A stretch of DNA of 64,000 nt from the NCBI RefSeq assembly GCF_012927125.1, contig NZ_JABBFZ010000011.1:62001-126000 (forward strand), in the 5' to 3' direction. This document shows positions 34,504-43,811 of the stretch, one piece after another. The notes beneath the pieces were generated by a model that was not told the DNA's origin, did not search any database, and was given only the letters and a program-made list of their open reading frames with translations. Source of the DNA: Paraburkholderia antibiotica. GTDB taxonomy: Bacteria; Pseudomonadota; Gammaproteobacteria; Burkholderiales; Burkholderiaceae. The translations under genes and the position numbers were made by a program. How positions within the stretch are numbered: the stretch's first letter is position 1; the number at the start of each line of letters is the position of its first letter.

Positions 34504-35841
34504 ATGCAAGACATTATTCAAACCATTCCCGCCGAGCTGACCCAGTCGTCCCCGCGTAAGCGCGCGCAGGTGCTGAACATCGAGCACGTGTGCCGCGGTT
34601 TCGATAAAAACCAGAGCGATCTGCTGGTGCTCGACGACGTCAATCTGACGCTGCACGAAGGCGAAATCGTCGGATTGCTCGGCCGTTCGGGCTCGGGCAA
34701 GTCGACGCTGTTGCGCATCATCGCCGGTCTGATCCGGCCGACGAGCGGCCACGTGACGTACCGGGGCAAGCCGCTCGACGGCCCCGCCGAAGGCGTCGCG
34801 ATGGTGTTCCAGACCTTCGCGCTGTTCCCGTGGCTGACCGTGCTGCAGAACGTCGAAGCCGGCCTCGAAGCGCTCGGCGTCGATCCCGACACGCGCCGCA
34901 AACGCGCGCTCGCGGCGATCGACCTGATCGGCCTCGACGGTTTCGAAAACGCGTATCCGCGCGAACTGTCGGGCGGCATGCGCCAGCGCGTCGGCTTTGC
35001 GCGCGCGCTGGTCGTCGACCCGACCATCCTGCTGATGGACGAGCCGTTCTCCGCGCTCGACGTGCTCACCGCCGAGACGCTGCGCACCGATCTGCTCGAC
35101 CTGTGGAACCAGGACCGCATGCCGATCAAGTCGGTGCTGATCGTCACGCACAACATCGAGGAAGCGGTATTCATGTGCGACCGCATTCTGGTGCTGTCGT
35201 CGAACCCAGGGCGCGTGGTGGCCGAAATCGAGGTGCCGTTCAAGCATCCGCGCAACCGGCTCGACCCGGTCTTCCGCGCGCTCGTCGACGACATCTACGC
35301 GAAGATGACCGCGCGTCCCACCGGCGCCGCGGCGAAGCGCGAACTCGAGCCTGGCAGCTGGCTACCGAACGTATCGACCAATCTGATGGCCGGCCTGATC
35401 GAAACGCTCGCCGACGCGCCGTACAACGGCCGCGCCGACATGCCCGAGATCGCGCGTTCGCTGCGGCTCGAAGTCGACGAATTGTTCCCGATCGCCGAAA
35501 TGCTGCAGTACCTCGGCTTCGCGGAGATCCGCGAGGGCGACGTGTTCCTCACGCCGCCCGCGCATCGCTTCGCCGAAGGCAGCACGCAGGAACGCAAGTT
35601 GATGTTCGCCGGTCATCTGCTGCAGAACGTGCCGCTCGCCGCGCGAATCAGGAAGGTGCTGAACGAGCGGCCGGGACATCGCGCGCCTCGCGTGCGCTTC
35701 GAGCAGGAACTCGAAGACCTGCTGTCCGACAGCGTGGCCGAGGAAACGCTCGATGCGGTGATCGACTGGGGCCGTTACGCGGAAGTGTTTTCGTACAATG
35801 ACAAGACCGAGACGTTCAGCCTCGCAGACGTCGAAACCTGA
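34504..35841 (+). CDS. ABC transporter ATP-binding protein with AAA-associated C-terminal domain
   Basis: A 445-residue ATPase. Walker A GRSGSGKST (about residues 60-68), signature LSGGMRQR (about 156), Walker B LLMDEPFSALD (about 176) and the switch His in IVTHNIEE. The C-terminal 150 residues form an extra domain (SLRLEVDELFPIAEMLQYLG and after) of the AAA-associated type found in this NitT/TauT-like subgroup. It energises import through the double permease just upstream. The ATG is four bases after the permease stop. Confidence 0.93.
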   Translation: MQDIIQTIPAELTQSSPRKRAQVLNIEHVCRGFDKNQSDLLVLDDVNLTLHEGEIVGLLGRSGSGKSTLLRIIAGLIRPTSGHVTYRGKPLDGPAEGVAMVFQTFALFPWLTVLQNVEAGLEALGVDPDTRRKRALAAIDLIGLDGFENAYPRELSGGMRQRVGFARALVVDPTILLMDEPFSALDVLTAETLRTDLLDLWNQDRMPIKSVLIVTHNIEEAVFMCDRILVLSSNPGRVVAEIEVPFKHPRNRLDPVFRALVDDIYAKMTARPTGAAAKRELEPGSWLPNVSTNLMAGLIETLADAPYNGRADMPEIARSLRLEVDELFPIAEMLQYLGFAEIREGDVFLTPPAHRFAEGSTQERKLMFAGHLLQNVPLAARIRKVLNERPGHRAPRVRFEQELEDLLSDSVAEETLDAVIDWGRYAEVFSYNDKTETFSLADVET

Positions 35842-35888
35842 GCGAGTGCCGGCGCGCTGCCGCCGGCATTTGCTCGCCCTCTCTCGCG

Positions 35889-36248
35889 CTACCGCTGCGT
35901 CCCATGCCGCACGTCGGCAAGCTGCTGCCGACGCGGCTCGCCCTGCCGCTCCAGCATCCAGCCCGGATACTCGGACGGCAGCCTGCTCACTTCCGCGAGC
36001 TTCGCGAGTTCGTCGGCATTGAGCGTCACCTTGGTCGCCGCGATGTTGTCGTCGAGCTGCTCGACTTTCTTCGCGCCCACGATCACCGTGCTGACGACAG
36101 GTTGATGCAGCAGCCACGCCAACGCGATCTGCGCGACCGAGACGTTTTTCGCGGCGGCGATCTCGCGCATCGTGTCGATGCAGTCGTACGCGCCACATAT
36201 CTGCGTCAGCAGATCGTTCGCTTTTTCCTTTGCCGCTCGTATCCTCAT
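35889..36248 (-). pseudogene. C-terminal fragment of an aldo/keto reductase
   Basis: A 119-codon remnant matching the C-terminal third of an aldo/keto reductase: IDTMREIAAAKNVSVAQIAL, then AWLLHQPVVSTVIVGAKKVE and LNADELAKLAEVSRLPSEYP. The N-terminal barrel half with the Asp-Tyr-Lys-His site is absent. The first 20 or so codons are unlike the family, so the break lies near 36190-36240. No 5' part is found on the other side of the adjacent insertion (to 38.9 kb). This is a broken gene. Confidence 0.8.
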
Positions 36249-36270
36249 GCAACTGCCGGCTGTAAGGGTA

Positions 36271-37728
36271 TTAGTTCAGAACCCGCCCTCCGTAAATCCA
36301 TTCGATGCTTCCGTAGGGCGCGATGCGGTTTAGGCTATCCAACATCGCTCTGCCACCAGCCTCATTTCCTTTCACGAATCTGGCATAAGCTCCGCCGTAA
36401 AACAACGCTTCTCCGAATGCCTCCTGCTGATCCGCCCCGGACATCGCAGCAATAATCTTCGCCACCTCTCTAATCGTGTCTTCGCCCTGCCACATGCGCA
36501 GCAAGGCTCCATAGTGCCCTTTGTCGTGCGTTGCGTAGTATGTCGCCTCCTGTTCGAGGACAGGATTCGCTAGCGATGAATCCTTCGCTCTTGCCATGAT
36601 GTACCGGTAAACCAGACTCCTGTATGCGTAGAAGCTCGGACCTTCAAGCACGGACTGCGCGTCAACCAGCGTGTTGATGGCTTCCCGCCATTGCTCCAAC
36701 TGCATATAGGCGAAGGTTGCTGTTATGAATCCCTCGGTATAGGTACTCAATGCGGACGCGCGTTGTATGGTCGGTTGTTCGTTTGCAAACTTGCGCGTGC
36801 GCTCAAGCTCCGGTGCCAATAAGTTCAGCGCGCCTTGGGGATTGTTAAGGTTAAACAGAATGCCGGCCTTGGTAGCAATCAGATCCTTGCTCTTCGATGG
36901 ATCGAGTATGTCCAACGCGTGGTCGATTACGATAAGCGCCTCGTCGGACCTGCCAAGAGAGTCGAGTGCGGCCGCTTCGCGCTGCATTGCAAACGCCTTA
37001 TCCGAAGGGGAAACGGCAGCGGCCTCATCTTTTCGGGCATCATCCAGATTGTGCTCGTGATGGGTTTTGAGAAAATTGCCTGCCGTATTCGCCTGCAACG
37101 CTCCTTGTTTCGGCGGAGTACATTGAAGAGGCTGAGTTTCTACCGCGGCCAATTTCGCCGGATTTGTGATGTCCGACACTCTTTGCGAGCAGCTTTGAGT
37201 GCCGTTAAACACAAACTCCACGAGATACGTTCTGGCTTTTTCCGGTGTGAACGTAGTCACCAGAGGTCCGCAATAGGGGTATCGAGTATCCGGCGACCCA
37301 TCGGGCGTCGATGCCCCCGTGAGTCCTTTCACCTGAATGGGCGTTCCTGGTTTGAGTATCTGCTCACGCGACACTTCCGTGCGATCAATGCCCTTATTAA
37401 ACGACTCGGTCATTCTCGCGATCCAGGGCAGCAGAACATCGCGGCCGCTATCGAATACCTTTCCGACAGGTTGAAATCCGGCACATTGAGTGGCTGACTC
37501 ACTTGTCCAGTACATCACACCCATTGGCATACCCTTTGAACGGAATATCAGCTTCGCATCGTCAGCGTTGCTGGAAAGTGCGGATTCTCGATCGGCTGCG
37601 GGTACTTGCGGCACGACAGTGCCTGCTGCGGTGCTCGCCGTGCTGTGATGCTGATGCGCACAACCGGAAAGCAGTAATGCCACACCGGAGAGGATCATGG
37701 CGGCAAAAATTGAACGGTGATTTTGCAT
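36271..37728 (-). CDS. Putative lipoprotein with TPR-like repeats
   Basis: A 485-residue protein with a lipoprotein signal (SGVALLLSGCAHQHH, Cys about residue 23). Residues about 70-210 carry an unrecognised domain with Cys pairs, followed by TPR-like helical repeats (about 240-470), for example AFAMQREAAALDSLGRSDEA. It is predicted to be anchored in the envelope. It sits between a reductase fragment and a CdiA-like fragment, in DNA that is lower in GC than the flanks, so it was probably acquired with them. The function is unknown; it is not a known CdiI or BcpO. Confidence 0.78.
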   Translation of the reverse strand: MQNHRSIFAAMILSGVALLLSGCAHQHHSTASTAAGTVVPQVPAADRESALSSNADDAKLIFRSKGMPMGVMYWTSESATQCAGFQPVGKVFDSGRDVLLPWIARMTESFNKGIDRTEVSREQILKPGTPIQVKGLTGASTPDGSPDTRYPYCGPLVTTFTPEKARTYLVEFVFNGTQSCSQRVSDITNPAKLAAVETQPLQCTPPKQGALQANTAGNFLKTHHEHNLDDARKDEAAAVSPSDKAFAMQREAAALDSLGRSDEALIVIDHALDILDPSKSKDLIATKAGILFNLNNPQGALNLLAPELERTRKFANEQPTIQRASALSTYTEGFITATFAYMQLEQWREAINTLVDAQSVLEGPSFYAYRSLVYRYIMARAKDSSLANPVLEQEATYYATHDKGHYGALLRMWQGEDTIREVAKIIAAMSGADQQEAFGEALFYGGAYARFVKGNEAGGRAMLDSLNRIAPYGSIEWIYGGRVLN

Positions 37729-37828
37729 GGAGGAGTATGGGATAGTGCTGACTGAAATATGTACCTAATCCATTCACTAAAGAATGGTAACGCAAATGCA
37801 TAGCCCAGAATGTTCAACGCGATCGGGC

Positions 37829-38387
37829 TTACATTTTGAATGTGCGAGCGTTTTTCCTACGACTACCCCTGTCAGTGGCAAAGTGACCTGTTACCTCCAG
37901 AAAGCCGCGTAGCTGGCTTGGCGAATTGCTGTTGACCTGGTTAAGAATGATTCGCGCCGACTGCCTCGGCAGCAGGTTTGCATTGCCGTTGATCTGACCG
38001 GCCTGCTGTGTCTGGACGATGGTCGGCGAATTGTTCAGGATGGCGCCAGCCTTCGGCACGACGAACTGCGAATAGCTATTCTGGGATACACCCGCTCCGC
38101 TCGGCCGGTTAATGTTCACCTGGTCAATACCATTCGCGGTCTGGATCACTGTCGGCGCATGCGCGCCTGCTGCCGTGACCTGCAACCATCGGGGGAGCCA
38201 CGCCAAACGCCAGCAACGCCGCGTGCCGCATTGAAAATAGCGAGAGGTGTCGCAGGAGGTGTGTGGCGCAACGGTGAACGATGGCTTCACCGCAATCTGT
38301 TTTTCCTGCCGCAGTCGCGGTTTCCGCAAATGCCACGAGCATGCCCCGGCATCGGCTGTAGATCAGCCGAAACGTATTCGCATTCAT
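37829..38387 (-). pseudogene. Frameshifted N-terminus of a CdiA/FHA-type exoprotein
   Basis: The frame starting at 38387 encodes an ESPR extended signal (MNANTFRLIYSRCRGMLVAF, then AETATAAGK), typical of two-partner-secreted exoproteins. A second frame, read in another phase, continues with a TPS domain: APTVIQTANGIDQVNINRPS, NSYSQFVVPKAGAILNNSPT, NQVNSNSPSQLRGFLEV. The two pieces belong to one protein, so a frameshift lies near 38170-38240. After the TPS block the sequence turns into an unrelated short tail and stops. The rest of the long protein, including any toxin, is missing, as are CdiB and CdiI. This is a decayed remnant of a contact-dependent inhibition-type locus. Confidence 0.85.
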
Positions 38388-38924
38388 TTTTTGCCTGGTT
38401 GTTTTCTTTGAACGGCGGGAAGGTAGCCTACGCAATGAAAGCAAATCGCAAATAAATGTCAATTTGGTAGAACGAAACAACATTTGTACATAAATCAAAA
38501 ATTTCCGGTAGACAGACTCGGTTGCAGCCATGACTGAAATAATATGCAGAGCGAATATTCAGGGCAGAGCCCGCCAGGAACGCGCCGTTTGGACAGGCGA
38601 AAACGACACGGAAAGAGGAAGAAAAGCGGCTATCGCCGGCAACCGTGCGGCACCGTCAACCACCATCGGAGCGCTCTGCACATCTGCCCTGTGCCGGCCG
38701 TGACAATAGCGACGCCCGAATCAATGAATTCGGAGAATCTTGCCCATGAATTCAACGATGAAAAACGTTCAGCAAAAATTGCCTTCGTACGCCAAATCCC
38801 CGAAAACCTGCGAGACTAAACACTCCTGCGCGACCACCAGCGACTGCGGCCAAGCCCCCGCGCGCCCCACCCGCCACGCCGCGCCCCACTGGATATCGCA
38901 CGCGCCGCCCCCACTTACACGAGC
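38388..38924. other. Gene-poor spacer before lhr
   Basis: 537 bp without a convincing gene. 38430-38560 is AT-rich, unlike the surroundings. The short plus-strand frame at 38544-38819 has no ribosome-binding site and no family match. This is probably the right edge of the inserted DNA plus the lhr promoter. Confidence 0.45.
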
Positions 38925-41900
38925 ATGACTTCGGCCAGGACATCCGCCTCACTCGACGCGCCGCCGCGCTCGCGAAAGGCTCGCACCACCGCGAGCACCA
39001 CGAGCGCCACGCGCCCCGCACGCACCGCCACGCCAGCTTCGCCGCCGGCCCCGCACGCGCTCGACGGCTTCCATCCGGCCGTCGCCGGCTGGTTCCGCAA
39101 GACCTTCGATTCCCCGACCAGCGCGCAAGCCGCCGCGTGGCCGCAGATCCGCCGCGGCCGCTCGACGCTGGTCGCCGCGCCGACCGGCTCCGGCAAGACG
39201 CTGACCGCGTTCCTGTCCGCGCTCAACGACCTCGTATCGCAAGGGCTTGCCAACGGCGGCGGGTTGCCCGACGCCACGCTCGTCGTCTATGTGTCGCCGC
39301 TCAAGGCGCTCTCCAACGACATCCGCCTGAACCTGCAATTGCCGCTGCAAGGCATCGCCGCCGAACTCGACGCGCTCGGCCTGCCGCCGCTCGAAATCCG
39401 CACCGCCGTGCGCACCGGCGACACCACGCAGCAGGAGCGCAACGCGCTGAAAAAGCGCGCGCCGCACATCCTCGTGACGACGCCGGAGTCGCTCTACGTG
39501 CTGCTCGGCTCGGACTCGGGCCGGCGCATGCTGGCGACGGCGCGCACGGTGATCGTCGATGAAATTCATGCGCTCGCCGGCAGCAAGCGCGGCAGTCATC
39601 TCGCGCTGAGCCTCGAACGGCTCGATGCGCTGTGCGGGCAGCGCCTGCCGCGTATCGGTCTGTCGGCGACGCAAAAGCCGATCGACGCGGTCGCGCGGTT
39701 TCTGGTCGGCGGCGCGGCGATCGACAGCGATGCGCCGGCCGACTGCGCAGTGATCGACGTCGGCCATGTCCGCGCGCGCGACCTCGCGCTCGACATCCCG
39801 CCGGTGCCCCTCGAAGCGGTGATGGCCAACGAAGTGTGGGAACGCGTCTACGACCGCCTTGCCGAACTGGTCGCGCAACATCGCACGACGCTGGTGTTCG
39901 TCAACACGCGCCGCATGGCCGAGCGCGCCGCGCGTCATCTGACCGAGCGGCTCGGCAAGGACGCGGTCGCCGCGCATCACGGCAGCCTCGCGAAGGAACA
40001 TCGCTTCGACGCCGAGCAGCGCCTGAAACGCGGTGAATTGCGCGTGCTGATCGCGACGGCATCGCTGGAACTCGGCATCGATATCGGCGACGTCGACCTC
40101 GTCTGCCAGATGGGTTCGCCGCGCGCGATCGCGCCGTTTCTGCAGCGCGTCGGCCGCTCGGGGCATCACGTCGGCGGCATGCCGAAGGGGCGGCTCTTTC
40201 CCGCCTCGCGCGACGATCTGCTCGAATGCGCGGCGCTGCTCGATTGCGTGCGGCGCGGCGAACTGGACGCGCTGCGCATCCCGCGCGCGCCGCTCGACGT
40301 GCTCGCGCAGCAGATCGTCGCGGAGGTATCGAGCGCGGAGTGGAGCGAGGACGCGCTGTTCGACATGATGCGGCGTGCGGCGCCCTACGCGGAGCTGTCG
40401 CGCGAGCAGTACGACGCGGTGCTGCGCATGCTCGCCGAGGGTTACACGAGCCGCCACGGGCCGCGTGCCGCCTACCTGCATCGCGACGCGGTCAGCGGCA
40501 CGCTACGCGGCCGGCGCGGCGGCAAGCTGGTCGCGGTGACGTCGGGCGGCACGATTCCGGAGAACGCCGATTACGCGGTCGTGCTCGAACCGCAGGCCCT
40601 CCAGATCGGCACCGTCAACGAGGATTTCGCGGTCGAGAGTCTGGCCGGCGACGTGTTCCAGCTCGGCAACGCGTCGTACCGGATTCTGCGCATCGAGAGC
40701 GGGCGCGTGCGCGTCGAGGATGCGCAGGGGCAGCCGCCGAACATTCCGTTCTGGCTCGGCGAAGCGCCGGGGCGCAGCGACGAATTGTCGTTCGCGGTCG
40801 CGCGGCTGCGCGAACAGGTCGCGGCGTTGTTGGGTGAGCCGGAAGCGTGCGCGCCGACCGCCGCCGCCCCTCGCCTCGATCACGCGATCGGGTGGCTCGT
40901 CGAACACCTGTCGCTCGACGAAGCCGCCGCGCGGCAGATCGTTGACTATCTGGCGCGTGCCCGCGCGGCGCTCGGCGTATTGCCGACGCAGAGCACGCTG
41001 GTCATGGAACGTTTTTTCGACGAATCCGGCGGCACGCAGCTGGTGATCCACTCGCCGTTCGGCAGTCGCGTGAACCGTGCGTGGGGTCTCGCGCTGCGCA
41101 AGCGTTTCTGCCGCAGCTTCAACTTCGAGTTGCAGGCGGCCGCCACCGAAGACGCGATCGTGCTGTCGCTGACCGGCAGCCACTCGTTCGTGCTCGACGA
41201 CGTCTGGCGCTATCTGCACTCGAACAGCGCCGAACATCTGTTGATCCAGGCGCTGCTCGACGCGCCGCTGTTCGGCGTGCGCTGGCGCTGGAACGCGACC
41301 ACCGCGCTCGGCCTGCCGCGCTACACCGGCGGACGCAAGACCGCGCCGCAACTGCAACGGATGCGCAGCGAAGATCTGCTCGCGAGCGTGTTTCCGGACC
41401 AGGCCGCGTGCCTGGAGAACATCGTCGGTGAACGCGAGGTGCCAAGCCATCCCTTAGTTGACCAGACCATCGACGACTGCCTGCACGACGCGATGGACAG
41501 CGAACGCTGGCTCGCGCTGCTACGTCGCATCGAGCGCGGCGACGTGCGGCTGGTGGCGCGCGATCTGCCGGCGCCGTCGCCGCTCGCCGCCGAAATCCTC
41601 ACCGCCAAGCCGTATGCGTATCTCGACGACGCGCCGATCGAGGAGCGCCGGACCCAGGCGGTGCTGAACCGTCGCTGGACCGATCCGGCAAGCACCGACG
41701 ATCTCGGCGCGCTCGACGCCGACGCGATCGACAGCGTGCGCGACGAAGCGTGGCCGCAGGCGCGCAACGCCGACGAAATGCACGAAGCGCTGACCGGCCT
41801 GGCGTGCATTACCGAAGCCGAGGCGCGCGAGCACGAAGGCTGGCCGATGCTGCTTGCGGATCTGGCGAAGGCCGGACGCGCGACACGGCTGACGCTCGCT

Positions 41901-43544
41901 GAGGGCACTCACGCTAGTTCCACCGTCAAAGCAAACGCCAAAGCGGAGGCAAACGCGAACACAAACGCCGGCTCCAAAGCAAACGCCGGCGCAACCAAAA
42001 ACGCAAGCCCCATCGCAACCCACGCCGCCAACGCCCCCGCCCTCTGGCTGCCCGTCGAGCGCCTCACCTGCTTCGCAGCGCTCTACCCCGCGATCCCGCG
42101 CAACCACTACGTACCGCAATTGAACCCGCCGAAGGGCTACACCGACAGCTGGAGCGCCGACGACGCGCTCGTCGACGTATTGCGCGCGCGCCTGACCGGC
42201 TTCGGCCCGTTATCGGTCGACGCGATCGCCCGACCGCTCGGCCTGCCCGCCGGCCAGATCGAACAGGCGCTCGTCCGGCTCGAAGCCGAAGGCTATCTGT
42301 TGCGCGGCCGTTTCACGCCGCACACGAGCGCCGAGGAATGGTGCGAGCGCCACCTGCTCGCGCGCATTCATCGCTACACGGTGAAGCGTCTACGACGCGA
42401 GATCGAGCCGGTCGAGCGCCACGACTTCATGCGCTTCCTGTTCGAGTGGCAACATCTGACGCCCGCGACACGCGCCGAAGGCCGCGACGCGCTAGCCGCC
42501 GCGCTCGCCCAGCTCGAAGGCTTCCAGGCTGCGGCCGGCGCGTGGGAGGAAGACATCCTGCCCGCGCGTGTGCTCGCGTATGCGAATAGTTCGCTCGACG
42601 AACTATGCCGCGCCGGCAAGATCGTCTGGACCCGTCTGACCGAGCGCACGCGCGGCGTCGCCGGACCGGTGCGCAGCACGCCGATCGTGCTGTTGCCGCG
42701 CGCGCAGTTGCGGGCATGGCGCGCGCTGCTCGATCCGGCGCGACAGATCGAGTTGTCGGCGCTCGCGCAAAGTGTGTACGACACGCTCGCGCAACATGGC
42801 GCGATGTTCTTCGATGAACTGCTCGCCGAAGTTCGCGTGCTGCGCATGGAACTCGAAAACGCGCTCGGCGAACTGGTCGCGGCCGGGCTCGCGAATTCCG
42901 ACAGCTTCGCTGGCCTGCGCGCGTTGCTCAAACCGGTCGCCAAACGCAACGCGTTCGGCGGCAGCCGACGCGCGCGTCCAAGCGCGCTGATCGGCGGCAT
43001 GGACGATGCGGGCCGCTGGGCACTGGTGAACCGCCCCGCTGCTGCAGCGTCGGAAAACATGCCCGCGCGACACCAGCCACCACCCGAGGTGCTCGAGCAC
43101 GTCGCGATGACCTTGCTGCGCCGCTACGGCGTCGTGTTCTGGCGCGTGCTCGAACGCGAAGCCGAATGGCTGCCGCCGTGGCGCGATCTGCTGCGGGTAC
43201 TGCAACGGCTCGAAGCGCGCGGCGTGATCCGCGGCGGACGTTTCATCAATGGACTGGCTGGCGAGCAGTTCGCGCTGCCCGAGGCGATTCCGCTACTGCG
43301 CGAGGTGCGGCGGCAGGCGAACGACGGTGCGTTGATCTGCGTCGCGGGCACCGATCCGCTGAACCTCGCGGGCACGTTGCTGATCGGCGACAAGGTGCCG
43401 GCCGTCGCGGGAAACCGCGTGCTGTACCGCGACGGCGTAGTCGCGGCGACGCTGGTGGCCGGCAAGTTCTGGTTCGACGCGACGCTCGACGCCGATCCGG
43501 CCGGCCGCGAACGGGCTCGTGCGCTGCTGGCGCGCCGGTTCTAG
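38925..43544 (+). CDS. lhr: Large DEAD/DEAH helicase Lhr
   Basis: A 1539-residue superfamily 2 helicase of the full-length Lhr type. Walker A APTGSGKT (about residues 85-92), DEIH (about 212-215), the TAT-like SATQKP motif, and [10 protein letters not shown] (motif VI, about 408-416) form the two-RecA core. The Lhr winged-helix and C-terminal DEAD/H-associated regions follow, to the end. It unwinds or anneals nucleic acid and is linked to repair. Residues about 1000-1040 are an Ala/Asn/Lys low-complexity run. The start uses ATG 38925; residues 1-45 are a Thr/Ala/Ser/Arg-rich tail. It has no partner gene here. Confidence 0.93.
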   Translation: MTSARTSASLDAPPRSRKARTTASTTSATRPARTATPASPPAPHALDGFHPAVAGWFRKTFDSPTSAQAAAWPQIRRGRSTLVAAPTGSGKTLTAFLSALNDLVSQGLANGGGLPDATLVVYVSPLKALSNDIRLNLQLPLQGIAAELDALGLPPLEIRTAVRTGDTTQQERNALKKRAPHILVTTPESLYVLLGSDSGRRMLATARTVIVDEIHALAGSKRGSHLALSLERLDALCGQRLPRIGLSATQKPIDAVARFLVGGAAIDSDAPADCAVIDVGHVRARDLALDIPPVPLEAVMANEVWERVYDRLAELVAQHRTTLVFVNTRRMAERAARHLTERLGKDAVAAHHGSLAKEHRFDAEQRLKRGELRVLIATASLELGIDIGDVDLVCQMGSPRAIAPFLQRVGRSGHHVGGMPKGRLFPASRDDLLECAALLDCVRRGELDALRIPRAPLDVLAQQIVAEVSSAEWSEDALFDMMRRAAPYAELSREQYDAVLRMLAEGYTSRHGPRAAYLHRDAVSGTLRGRRGGKLVAVTSGGTIPENADYAVVLEPQALQIGTVNEDFAVESLAGDVFQLGNASYRILRIESGRVRVEDAQGQPPNIPFWLGEAPGRSDELSFAVARLREQVAALLGEPEACAPTAAAPRLDHAIGWLVEHLSLDEAAARQIVDYLARARAALGVLPTQSTLVMERFFDESGGTQLVIHSPFGSRVNRAWGLALRKRFCRSFNFELQAAATEDAIVLSLTGSHSFVLDDVWRYLHSNSAEHLLIQALLDAPLFGVRWRWNATTALGLPRYTGGRKTAPQLQRMRSEDLLASVFPDQAACLENIVGEREVPSHPLVDQTIDDCLHDAMDSERWLALLRRIERGDVRLVARDLPAPSPLAAEILTAKPYAYLDDAPIEERRTQAVLNRRWTDPASTDDLGALDADAIDSVRDEAWPQARNADEMHEALTGLACITEAEAREHEGWPMLLADLAKAGRATRLTLAEGTHASSTVKANAKAEANANTNAGSKANAGATKNASPIATHAANAPALWLPVERLTCFAALYPAIPRNHYVPQLNPPKGYTDSWSADDALVDVLRARLTGFGPLSVDAIARPLGLPAGQIEQALVRLEAEGYLLRGRFTPHTSAEEWCERHLLARIHRYTVKRLRREIEPVERHDFMRFLFEWQHLTPATRAEGRDALAAALAQLEGFQAAAGAWEEDILPARVLAYANSSLDELCRAGKIVWTRLTERTRGVAGPVRSTPIVLLPRAQLRAWRALLDPARQIELSALAQSVYDTLAQHGAMFFDELLAEVRVLRMELENALGELVAAGLANSDSFAGLRALLKPVAKRNAFGGSRRARPSALIGGMDDAGRWALVNRPAAAASENMPARHQPPPEVLEHVAMTLLRRYGVVFWRVLEREAEWLPPWRDLLRVLQRLEARGVIRGGRFINGLAGEQFALPEAIPLLREVRRQANDGALICVAGTDPLNLAGTLLIGDKVPAVAGNRVLYRDGVVAATLVAGKFWFDATLDADPAGRERARALLARRF
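41927..42006 (+). repeat. Low-complexity Ala/Asn/Lys insert in lhr
   Basis: The lhr frame here repeats short AAAGCAAACGCC-like units (Lys/Ala/Asn/Ala), giving a run from about residue 1000 to 1028. It is not conserved in the helicase and looks like an expanded linker. Confidence 0.7.
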
Positions 43545-43811
43545 CCGACGCTCGCCGCATCGAATCACGTTGGACCGCAGCGCCTCCCACCGGGCCACAT
43601 CAGGCCACCTGCGACAGGGTCGCCGCGGCGTCGGGTTTTGTTCCTGATAGGCCTCCAGCACACGGCCGCGTCGACCGTTAACCAACGTTAATGTTTCTTC
43701 GCTTGAACTGTGGCGCTTCGATACAATGGGGCAAATTCAATTTGGTATGAGGAAGACTGTCTGCCGCCGCCTGCCACGAAGCGGGCTACCGGCACACTGC
43801 CCGGGGACTTC

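Noticed and set aside
38544-38819. A 91-codon plus-strand frame before lhr
   Set aside because: No ribosome-binding site and no match; probably noise in the AT-rich spacer.
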